Assembly: GCA_017882465.1 (NCBI GenBank)
Contig: JADGPN010000002.1
Span: 1-45,425, forward strand
Source of the DNA: Solirubrobacteraceae bacterium
Lineage (GTDB): Bacteria; Actinomycetota; Thermoleophilia; Solirubrobacterales; Solirubrobacteraceae
Reading direction: 5' to 3'
DNA: 45,425 nucleotides
Position numbers and translations under genes: made by a program. Within the stretch, counting starts at the first letter, position 1. The number at the start of each line of letters is the position of its first letter. A model generated the notes under the pieces. That model did no database searches. It was given only the letters and a program-made list of their open reading frames with translations, and was not told where the DNA came from. This document shows positions 31,235-38,192 of this stretch, in pieces.

Positions 31235-32472
31235 GCGTCGCGGTGCCAAGGCCGGCCACGGCTCCGGACGAGCCGCGCGAGCGCGACGTCGCCCGGATCT
31301 CGCTGCGCGAACTGCTGGCGGTGGCTGCGCTGGGGCTGCGCAGCCGGCGGCTGCGGGCATCGCTGTCGGCGCTCGGGATCGCGATCGGGATCGGCGCCAT
31401 GGTGGCCGTGGTGGGCATCTCGGCCTCGAGCCAGGCGGACCTGTTGGCGACGATCGACCGGCTCGGCACGAACCTGCTCACCGTGGCGCCGGGCACCGCG
31501 TTCCTGGGACAGTCGGAGAGCCTCCCCAACACGGCCGTGCCGATGATCAAGCACATGGGTGCCGTGCAGCAGGCGGCGGCGGTGTACTCGGTGTCGGGCG
31601 CCACCGTGCGCCGAACCGCCTATGTCCCGGCGGAGCAGACCGGAGGCATCGGAGTCGATGCTGCCGACACCAACGTGCCCTCGGCGCTCGGCGGCGACAT
31701 GGCCTCGGGCCACTTCCTGAACGCGGCCACCGAGAACTACCCGACAGTGGTGCTCGGGGCCGGGGCGGCTCAGACCCTGCAGATACCGGCGGCGACGGGC
31801 CACATCCAGGTCTTCCTCGGGGGCACCTGGTTCACCGTCGTCGGGATCCTCAACCCGCTGATCCTGGCGCCCGACCTCGACCACACGGCGTTGATCGGGC
31901 TGCCCGTGGCGGAGCGCCTGTTCAAGGTCCAGAACAGCCCCTCGACGATCTTCGTGCGCGCCAATGTGGATCGGGTGCAGAACGTCAGCAATCTGCTGGC
32001 CCCCACGGCCGATCCGCAGACACCCGATGGCGTGCAGGTGAGCCGGCCGTCCGACTCGCTCGAGGCACGCGCGGCGGCCAAGACGCAGTTCACCACGTTG
32101 CTGCTCGCACTCGGGGCCGTGGCGCTGCTGGTGGGCGGGATCGGGATTGCCAACATCATGGTCATCTCGGTGCTCGAACGGCGGGGCGAGATCGGGCTGC
32201 GCCGCGCTCTGGGCGCGACCCGCCGCCACATCAGCTCGCAGTTCCTGATGGAGTCGGCGCTGCTCGCCACCCTCGGCGGGGTGGCCGGGCTGATCTTCGG
32301 AGCGGTGGCGACCTTCGTCTACTCGGTGGCCCAGAACCAGCCGATGGTGGTGCCTCTATATGCCGTGATCGCGGGCCCCGCCGCCGGGCTCCTGATCGGC
32401 GCGGTGGCGGGGCTCTACCCAGCGGCGAAGGCGGCTCGCCTGAGCCCCACCGAGGCGCTGCGGGCCTCCTAG
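31231..32472 (+). CDS. MacB/FtsX-type ABC permease
   Basis: A 413-residue permease of the MacB family. The N-terminal amphipathic region and TM1 (LRASLSALGIAIGIGAMVAVVGIS), a large extracytoplasmic MacB-like periplasmic domain (about residues 65-270) and three C-terminal spans (GAVALLVGGIGIANIMVISV, SALLATLGGVAGLIFGAVAT, AGPAAGLLIGAVAGLYPAAKAARL) are clear. RRGEIGLRRALGATRRHI is the conserved cytosolic coupling motif. It forms a tripartite unit with the ATPase and the wall-binding adaptor. Probable role: export or extraction of an envelope substrate such as an antibiotic, lipid or peptide. Confidence 0.95.
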   Translation: MSVAVPRPATAPDEPRERDVARISLRELLAVAALGLRSRRLRASLSALGIAIGIGAMVAVVGISASSQADLLATIDRLGTNLLTVAPGTAFLGQSESLPNTAVPMIKHMGAVQQAAAVYSVSGATVRRTAYVPAEQTGGIGVDAADTNVPSALGGDMASGHFLNAATENYPTVVLGAGAAQTLQIPAATGHIQVFLGGTWFTVVGILNPLILAPDLDHTALIGLPVAERLFKVQNSPSTIFVRANVDRVQNVSNLLAPTADPQTPDGVQVSRPSDSLEARAAAKTQFTTLLLALGAVALLVGGIGIANIMVISVLERRGEIGLRRALGATRRHISSQFLMESALLATLGGVAGLIFGAVATFVYSVAQNQPMVVPLYAVIAGPAAGLLIGAVAGLYPAAKAARLSPTEALRAS

Positions 32473-32812
32473 CAGCCCGAGCCCGCCGGCCTCGAAGAGA
32501 TCGGTGAGAGGTGCGCAAGAGACATTCCGACGCTTCCTTTACGGGGAGCTGACGGGGCGTTTCATAGGCTCGTCTCATGTCGAAACGGCGGATCGAAAAC
32601 GGAGGCGAGAGAGCTTGGGTGCATGGCATCCCCGCGCCCGTTCCCAGCTCTGGATGCAGCCGTGCCGCCGATCGACTGCGACGATGTGCGCCTCGTCGCG
32701 AGCGGGAGCATCCCCTCCCGGCCACCCGGAGGCTCGGCGTCGGCCCGGGCCATGACTCCCGTTCGGAGTCGCACGCCGGCTTCCGGGTTCGTCTTCAGAG
32801 CCGCAGGTTCGC
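32473..32812. other. 340 bases without a convincing gene
   Basis: Several short frames are open here on both strands, but none shows a recognisable domain, good start context or family-like composition. The AT-richer stretch near 32515-32615 could hold a promoter. This is where the missing DNA-binding half of the TetR fragment downstream would be expected; none is found in any frame. Confidence 0.5.
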
Positions 32813-33343
32813 GTGCGCACGGCCCTGACCCCCGGCGGGAGCTCGCTCGCGCGCGGCTTCGCCCTGCCGACGCGGTCGCGCCGGTCACGCGACGTGCCGG
32901 AGGTGCGGGCCACGGTCCCGGCCTACAACGCGGCGACCGACGACCTGGTGGACTACGTGAGCCATTCGTGCGCGGTCGCCGCTGAGGGCTCGCAGGATCA
33001 GGTCGCGGGCGGGGTGGAGGCGCTGCTGCGCTGGCTGCGAGCCCAGCCGGCGCGGGCCCGCCTGCTGCTCCTCGACGGTCCGGCGGGCGACGCGGACGTC
33101 ATGCGCGCTCGGGCGGTGGCCCATCGCCGCTTCGTTGATGAGATCGTGGCCGCAGTCCCCGGCTCCGAGCCGGCCATGGTCGCGGCCGGGGTCAGCGCGA
33201 TCGAGAACCTGCTCGCCTCCCACCTGCTCCGCGGTGGCGTGGGCACGCTCGGGGATCTGGCTCCGGTCGTGGCCCAGATCATGAGTGCCCTGTGCCCGCT
33301 GCCGGTGACCGGCGCCCGCCGGGCCCGTTCACGGCCACTCTGA
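32813..33343 (+). pseudogene. TetR-like protein lacking its DNA-binding domain
   Basis: A 176-residue frame. From about residue 36 onward (VPAYNAATDDLVDYVSH, VEALLRWLRAQPARARLLLLDG, RAVAHRRFVDEIVAAVPG, VAAGVSAIENLLASHLLRGG) it has the helical pattern of TetR ligand-binding domains of the type that follow the helix-turn-helix with an AYxAAxDxLV segment. The first about 35 residues are Arg/Ser-rich and do not resemble a helix-turn-helix, and the 340 bases upstream hold none either. It is most likely a remnant after loss of the first about 60 codons, although a start-shifted functional protein cannot be excluded. Confidence 0.5.
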
Positions 33344-33439
33344 ACGCAGGCGCCGTTCAAGTCATTCCCGTTGCTGCCGATTGGCGGGGTATGCATCTGA
33401 GTGTGACGTCTCGTAGTCGGAGAGGGGCGGCGTAGCGCG

Positions 33440-34297
33440 TCAGCTTTGCGGCCCGCTGCCCTGCGCCGGCGCGGGTGTGCCGACGCGAGCTGGGCGCCGG
33501 ACTCGCGTCAGCGACGCCAGCGCATAGGTCCCGGCGGCCAGCCCGATCACCGCTGTGCTGGCCGGCAGCGCGGGGATCGCGTAGCTGAGCGCGAGGCCTC
33601 CCCACATCGAGGCGACGGCGAACAGGGCCGACAGCGCGAGCCCTCGGTAGGGCGAGACGGTCAGGCGCTGGGCCGCGCCGGCCGGGGCGGCGAGCAGGCC
33701 GAGCAGCAGCAGCGCACCGATCGCCTGTGTGCTCTCGGCCGTCACGACCGCGATCAGAGCCAGGAATCCGGCCCCGAGCGCCCGAACCGGGAGACCGCGG
33801 ACCGAGGCCAGCTCCGGGTCGAGGGTCGAGAAGAGCAGCGGCCGGAAGCCGGCCAGCACAATGGCGGCGGACAGGAGACAGATGAGCGCAGCCCGCCGCG
33901 CCTCTGGACCGCTGAGCGAGAAGATCGATCCGAACAGCGTGTTCGCGGCGGCGATGCCGCTGCCGCCGGACCCGCTCGTCGACAGGAGCGTGATGAACAG
34001 CAGACCGAGACCGAGGATCCACGAGAACACGATCCCGATCACGACATCGTCCGCCCGGGCCCGGCCGCCGAGAGCGGCCATCCCGAGCGCGAGCGCGAGC
34101 GTGAGCACGAAGATGCCGACCACCTGGTCGAGTCCGATCACGGCCGCTGCGATCGCTCCGACGAAGGCGACGTGGCTGAGCGCGTCGCCGGCGAAGATTT
34201 GAGCGCGCAGGACCACGAACCAGCCGGCGGTTCCGCACGCGAGCGCGACGAACGTGCCGGCCAGATAGGCGTTGCGGACGAACTCGTGGGCGAACAT
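33440..34297 (-). CDS. Metal ABC transporter permease (ZnuB/MntB family)
   Basis: A 285-residue permease with about eight hydrophobic spans and the family motifs FAGDALSHVAFVGAIAA, DDVVIGIVFSWILGLGLL, LFGSIFSLSGPEARR and ALLLLGLLAAPAGAAQRL. It imports zinc or manganese together with the ATPase at 35185 and the binding protein at 36051. ATG at 34297 overlaps the stop of the paralogous permease (ATGA). Two different permeases in one operon suggest a heterodimeric channel rather than the usual homodimer. It is the last gene of the operon. Confidence 0.92.
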   Translation of the reverse strand: MFAHEFVRNAYLAGTFVALACGTAGWFVVLRAQIFAGDALSHVAFVGAIAAAVIGLDQVVGIFVLTLALALGMAALGGRARADDVVIGIVFSWILGLGLLFITLLSTSGSGGSGIAAANTLFGSIFSLSGPEARRAALICLLSAAIVLAGFRPLLFSTLDPELASVRGLPVRALGAGFLALIAVVTAESTQAIGALLLLGLLAAPAGAAQRLTVSPYRGLALSALFAVASMWGGLALSYAIPALPASTAVIGLAAGTYALASLTRVRRPARVGTPAPAQGSGPQS

Positions 34298-35166
34298 CAG
34301 GGTCGCCTCCGGCGCGCCAGCGCCCAGCGCCCGATCCGCACCGAGACATAGAGCCCGAACGCGAACATGGTGATCCAGAAGCCGACCGGATAGATCGAGA
34401 AGTACGCGACTCCCAGTCCGAGCCAGGCCACCGCCAGCGCGAAGGCGACGCTGAGCAGCAGCCCGGCGACCGGCTGCGCGGTGATCAGCTGCGCAGCCGC
34501 CGGCGGGGCGACGAGCAGCGTGAACACGAGCAGGACGCCGGTGATCTGGCTGGTGGCCGCGACCGCGAGCCCGAGGATCAGCAGGAAGCTCACGTCGAGC
34601 AGCGCCACCGGGACACCCCGGGCCAGGGCGACCTCCGGGTCCACGGAGGCAAACAGCAGCGGCCGGCCGATCGCCGCGACCGCGCCCAGCGCCAACACCG
34701 CCACCACCAGCAGGGTCAGCACCTGGTCGTGGCTGACGCCGAGAAAGGTCCCGAACAGGAATGTCTCCATGCCTCCGAGCACGGAGCGGTTGAGCGACAG
34801 GAACAGGAAACCGAGCGCGAGGCCAGTCGCCTGCACGGTGCCGATCGCCGCTGACTCGGTGGCAAACCGGCGCCTCCCCGAATGGCCGGTCCGGCCGATG
34901 GCCAGCGCGGCGAGGCCGCAGGCCAGGTAGTAGCCGACGGCGGTGGGCAGGCCCGCGAGCGCAGCTCCGGTCGCACCCGGGAATGCCATCACCGACAGCG
35001 TGTGGCCCGCGAAGCTCTGGCGGCGCAGCACCATGTACCACCCGACCACCGCAGCCAGCACGGCCACGATCGACGCGGCCTGGAGCGCGTTGACCATGAA
35101 CGGGAACGCGAGCAATTCGCGGACGTCGGAGACGAGGTCGAGGGAGAAAGTGGGACCGACCGACAT
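34297..35166 (-). CDS. Metal ABC transporter permease (ZnuB/MntB family)
   Basis: A 289-residue permease, paralogue of the gene at 33440. Motifs are SFAGHTLSVMAFPGATGAAL, ESAAIGTVQATGLALGFLFL, METFLFGTFLGVSHDQV and QITGVLLVFTLLVAPPAAAQLI, with about eight spans. The family position usually occupied by HAxxPG-type sequence reads MAFPGATG here. It starts 18 bases after the ATPase stop and overlaps the second permease. Located in the cytoplasmic membrane, probably forming the translocation path with its paralogue. Confidence 0.92.
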   Translation of the reverse strand: MSVGPTFSLDLVSDVRELLAFPFMVNALQAASIVAVLAAVVGWYMVLRRQSFAGHTLSVMAFPGATGAALAGLPTAVGYYLACGLAALAIGRTGHSGRRRFATESAAIGTVQATGLALGFLFLSLNRSVLGGMETFLFGTFLGVSHDQVLTLLVVAVLALGAVAAIGRPLLFASVDPEVALARGVPVALLDVSFLLILGLAVAATSQITGVLLVFTLLVAPPAAAQLITAQPVAGLLLSVAFALAVAWLGLGVAYFSIYPVGFWITMFAFGLYVSVRIGRWALARRRRP

Positions 35167-35184
35167 GGAGGCTCTCGTCGCCCC

Positions 35185-36054
35185 TCAATGACGGTGGCCG
35201 TGGTGGTGCGGGGCCTCGGGCGAGCCGACGACCACTAGCCGGCCGTCGCTGGTGCGGAGGACCTCGATTCTGGCTCCGTATAGCTCGCTCAGCTTGGGAC
35301 CCGTGATGACCTCCTGCACTGGACCCGCCAGCGCCTTGCCTCCGGCGAGGTAGATCACGCGGTCGAGATAGCCCAGCAGCGGGTTGACGTCATGCGCCAC
35401 CAGCAGCACGGCGACTCCCTGGACGGCACACACCCGCTGTACCAGCGCGGCGACGATGGCCTGGTTGGGGAGATCCAGGCTGTCCAGGGGCTCGTCGAGG
35501 ATCAGCACCGCCGGCCGGCGGACGAGCGCCTGCGCGATCAGCAGGCGCTGCTGCTCGCCTCCTGAGAGCTCGCCGATCGGCCGGGTGGCGTAGGCGGCCG
35601 CGCCGGCCAGGGAGATGACCTCCTCGACCCGCTCGCGCTCGATCCTCCGGCGCGCCCGAGCGCCGGCGGTGACGGCCAGGGGCAGGCCCCACCGCCCGCC
35701 TTCGAGGCCGAGCCGGACGAGGTCGACGCCGCGGATCCGGGTCTCGGAGTCGAAGCTCCGCCGCTGGGGCAGGTAGCCGATCTCGGAGCGCGTCTCCGAG
35801 GGCTCGTGCCCGAGCACCCGCACCGATCCGGCGCTGAGCGGCACGAGCCCGAGGATCGTTCTCATCAGGGTCGACTTTCCGGCGCCGTTGGGTCCCAGGA
35901 CGGCCACGAACTCGCCGCGCCGGACCTCCAGGTCGACGTTCGAGAAGACGGTCTGGCCGCCGAGCGTCACGGCGGCGCCGCGCAGCGCCACCGCGACGTC
36001 GCCGGACCTGCCGCCCGACTCCAGGGTGACGGCTGTGCCGGCCGGGACCGTCAC
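35185..36054 (-). CDS. Metal ABC transporter ATPase with His-rich tail
   Basis: A 289-residue ATPase. Walker A GPNGAGKSTLMR, Q-loop IGYLPQRR, signature LSGGEQQRLLIAQALV, Walker B VLILDEPLDSLDL and LLVAHDVN are intact. The C-terminus ends EAPHHHGHRH, a likely intracellular zinc-binding tail that could sense or buffer metal. GTG at 36054 overlaps the stop of the binding-protein gene (TGA at 36051-36053), which shows coupling. An earlier start at 36111 is open but would overlap more deeply. It powers the two permeases downstream. Confidence 0.93.
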   Translation of the reverse strand: MTVPAGTAVTLESGGRSGDVAVALRGAAVTLGGQTVFSNVDLEVRRGEFVAVLGPNGAGKSTLMRTILGLVPLSAGSVRVLGHEPSETRSEIGYLPQRRSFDSETRIRGVDLVRLGLEGGRWGLPLAVTAGARARRRIERERVEEVISLAGAAAYATRPIGELSGGEQQRLLIAQALVRRPAVLILDEPLDSLDLPNQAIVAALVQRVCAVQGVAVLLVAHDVNPLLGYLDRVIYLAGGKALAGPVQEVITGPKLSELYGARIEVLRTSDGRLVVVGSPEAPHHHGHRH

Positions 36055-37127
36055 CGGCCCGTGGCCCTGTGCAGCGCCTGCGCGAGCGCCTGGAGCTGGG
36101 ACGCCTGCCACTGCTCGAAGGTCGCGCCGGCGGGGGAGAGGGTCTCGGTCACGGTGACGACCGGAATCCCGCGCTGAGCGGCGAGGGCGTTGAGGGACTG
36201 AATCTGAGGAGTCGCGTTCTGCGAGTTGTAGATCCAGACCTCGAGCCGGTGCTGCGCGATCTGCTGCTGGGCGGTGACGGCGCCCTGGGCGCTCACCTCC
36301 GTGCCCTCGCTGACCGCCTTCATGAACGAGCTCGGCGTGATCAGCCGCAGCCCGAGCGCGGGTGAGAGCAGCGCGAAGATGCTCTCAGAGGCGCCGACGG
36401 GGACGCCGGAGAACCTGGTCCTGATGGCGGCGATCAGCTGGTGGTAGCGGGCCAGGCCCTGGGATTCGAAGTCCGCATGCCGGCCGTCGAAGTACGTCGC
36501 GTCGTGCGGATCGAGCCGCTTCAGACTCGCGGTGATGGCGGCTGCCACCGCATCGGCGTCAGCCGGGCTGTACCAGCGATGTGGGTTCTCGCCCTCTCTG
36601 AGTCCCAGCAGGCTGCCGACCGTGAGCACCTGCCGACCGAGGGTCGGGTTCGCCGCCAGCAACCTCGGCGCCCAGGGGTCGTAGCCGATCCCATTGACGA
36701 TCACGAGCTGAGCCGTCGCGAGCGTCCGTGCGTCGGCCGCGGTCGGCTCGTAGGAATGGGGGTCCGAGGCTGGGTTGACGATGATGCTCTGCACGCTCGC
36801 GTGGGTGCCGGCCAGCTGGCCGGCGATGCTGCCCCAGAAGTTCTCCGCCGCCACGACGCGGATCGGGCCGCCCAGCTCGGCCGCACCACCGCCGCAGCCG
36901 GACACCAGCAGCGCGAGGACGGGCAGCAGCGCGAGAACGCGGAACGGCTTGGTGACGCGGATGGGCGCGAGGGCGCGCGATGGCTTGCCTGGCGCGAGGG
37001 CGCGCGATGGCTTGCCTGGCGCGAGGGCGCGCGATGGCTTGCGTGGCGCGAGGGCGCGCGATGGCTTGCCTGGCGTGAGCGCGCGCCGGCGGGCGGTCGG
37101 GATGTGCTCACGGCGGCGCCGGCGCAT
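36051..37127 (-). CDS. Metal-binding lipoprotein, ZnuA-like, with N-terminal repeats
   Basis: A 358-residue cluster A-1 binding protein (ZnuA/AztC type). The metal site is suggested by SDPHSYEPTAAD and GENPHRWYSP histidines; the third usual His position reads GASESIFALLSPALGL (Glu/Ser), as in a subfamily with altered ligands. Lipobox LVSGC has Cys78. Before the hydrophobic signal segment lie about 60 basic residues containing four copies of PGKPSRALA. No in-frame ATG, GTG or TTG occurs between the repeats and the signal, and the ATG at 37127 lies seven bases after -10 TAGCTT, so the extension is probably translated. Confidence 0.9.
   Translation of the reverse strand: MRRRRREHIPTARRRALTPGKPSRALAPRKPSRALAPGKPSRALAPGKPSRALAPIRVTKPFRVLALLPVLALLVSGCGGGAAELGGPIRVVAAENFWGSIAGQLAGTHASVQSIIVNPASDPHSYEPTAADARTLATAQLVIVNGIGYDPWAPRLLAANPTLGRQVLTVGSLLGLREGENPHRWYSPADADAVAAAITASLKRLDPHDATYFDGRHADFESQGLARYHQLIAAIRTRFSGVPVGASESIFALLSPALGLRLITPSSFMKAVSEGTEVSAQGAVTAQQQIAQHRLEVWIYNSQNATPQIQSLNALAAQRGIPVVTVTETLSPAGATFEQWQASQLQALAQALHRATGR
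36965..37088. repeat. 27-bp tandem repeat, four copies plus part
   Basis: Units start at 36965, 36992, 37019 and 37046, each 27 bp (plus-strand core GAGGGCGCGCGATGGCTTG), nearly identical, with a degenerate fifth part to about 37088. The length is a multiple of three, so copy number changes keep frame. On the minus strand each unit encodes PGKPSRALA in the N-terminus of the metal-binding lipoprotein. Confidence 0.9.
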
Positions 37128-37134
37128 GCGAGAC

Positions 37135-37191
37135 AAGCTATCACGTATTTGGGATTGAGTCTCGTTCTGTGAATTCTGGGACTCAATCCCA
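37135..37191. promoter_or_regulatory. Operator between metal importer and Fur-type regulator
   Basis: TGGGATTGAGTC (37150-37161) and GACTCAATCCCA (37180-37191) are a perfect 12-bp inverted repeat with an 18-base spacer. On the minus strand, -10 TAGCTT (37140-37135) lies seven bases before the lipoprotein ATG, so the proximal arm covers its -35. The distal arm lies about 20 bases before the -10-like TACAGT (37210-37215) of the regulator. A Fur-family repressor is the natural candidate. Confidence 0.6.
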
Positions 37192-37226
37192 GACATGGGT
37201 GGCGTTGGCTACAGTTGGCGCCGGAG

Positions 37227-37670
37227 ATGTCTCACACCGAAGCCCCCACCTGGAGCGAACACGTCCACTCGGTGCTGGCCCGGGCCGGTCACCAGCGCGG
37301 CGGGGCGCGGGAGCGGGTGATCGAGCTGCTCGCGCGCCAGCCCTGCGCCCTGAGCGCGGTCGAGATCGAGGACGCGCTTCGCGCCGAGGGAACGCCGATC
37401 GGCCGAGCCAGCATCTACCGGGTGCTCGAGCTGCTGGTCGAGCACGGCCTCGCCGAGCGGGTCGCCGTCGGCCCGGGCCAGTCACGGTTCGAAGCCATCG
37501 ACCCCAGCGGAGCCCATCATCACCACCTGATCTGCCGCGAGTGCGGGCGCCTCGTGGCCTTCGACGACCCCGGCCTCGAACGGGCGATCGACAACCTCTC
37601 CCGGCGCCTCGGCGTTCGCGTCGAGCACCATGACGTGCTGCTGCGCGGCTCGTGCGAGAAGTGCGAGTAG
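37227..37670 (+). CDS. Fur-family metal-responsive repressor (probably Zur)
   Basis: 147 residues, the usual Fur length. The N-terminal winged helix has ERVIELLARQPCALSAVEIEDAL and GRASIYRVLELLVEHGLAERV. The dimer/metal domain has HHHHLICRECGRLVAF (His97-100, Cys103, Cys106) and a second CxxC, Cys143/Cys146, forming the structural zinc site. It is divergent from a zinc/manganese importer, so Zur or a manganese sensor is more likely than an iron Fur. The start ATG 37227 follows GGAG. A TTG four codons earlier is open but lacks support. Confidence 0.92.
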   Translation: MSHTEAPTWSEHVHSVLARAGHQRGGARERVIELLARQPCALSAVEIEDALRAEGTPIGRASIYRVLELLVEHGLAERVAVGPGQSRFEAIDPSGAHHHHLICRECGRLVAFDDPGLERAIDNLSRRLGVRVEHHDVLLRGSCEKCE

Positions 37671-38192
37671 GGGGCGGGTCGTCAGGTGCGGCGCGCGGGC
37701 TGTGGTACTGAGCCGGCGGTGGCGCGCGCGGCGGGACGTGGCGTGCGCGCTGTGAGCCAGTTTGCATGGGCGGCGGGGCGGGCGCTCGGGTGGTGTGGCC
37801 GGCTGTGGCGGGCGCGGCAGGGTGCGGGGTGCAACGGCGGCTGAGGAAGAGGGTTTCAGGCGGCCTGGATGCGCGGGCAGGGCTCCGGGGCGCCATAGGC
37901 CCTGATGCCCCGGAAATCAGGGTGCAGAACGTGCCAAATGCACCCGCCGGATCGCGAACGAGTGCACCTAAGCACGTGGGGAGTGCTTAGGTGGCCAAGC
38001 TCGCCACGGAGGACGTCATTTGGCACGTTAAGCACCCTGAATTTCGGTCGATCGAAAGCAGAACGGCGATAACGACTGCGAGCCCTCGCTCCCTCCCGTG
38101 CCGACATCCCCATCCCCAGCCGCCGTTTACCTCCCGCAGCACCACACCCCACGAGGCCGCCACGGAGCGGACCGCGCCCCCGCCACTCCTCC
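37671..38192. other. 522 bases without protein-coding genes
   Basis: The first about 200 bases are G-rich repetitive low-complexity sequence. A nested inverted-repeat element occupies 37910-38047 (listed separately). The rest (38048-38192) is C-rich filler up to the stop of the carboxylase gene. Open frames on both strands here run through the palindrome and show no family resemblance. Confidence 0.6.
37910..38047. repeat. Nested palindromic element (REP/MITE-like)
   Basis: The outer arms, 37910-37940 and 38017-38047, are inverted copies matching at 27 of 31 positions; both contain CAGGGTGC and AACGTGCCAAATG. Inside lies a perfect 11-bp hairpin, CACCTAAGCAC (37965-37975) with GTGCTTAGGTG (37983-37993), loop of seven bases. 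The whole is 138 bp, encodes no protein and is less GC-rich than its flanks. Confidence 0.8.

Noticed and set aside
31570-31620. SVSGATV in the MacB-like permease as an ApbE flavinylation site
   Set aside because: It lies in a transporter extracytoplasmic domain with no FMN-binding domain around it, far from the apbE operon; a chance motif is more likely.
36965-37088. CRISPR array
   Set aside because: Units are directly adjacent without variable spacers, encode a peptide repeat, and no cas genes are present.
37204-37221. TetR operator match near the Fur gene (TTGGC repeats)
   Set aside because: The TTGGC copies are direct, not inverted, so they do not fit the 6-3-6 palindrome at 14326/18768/19864.
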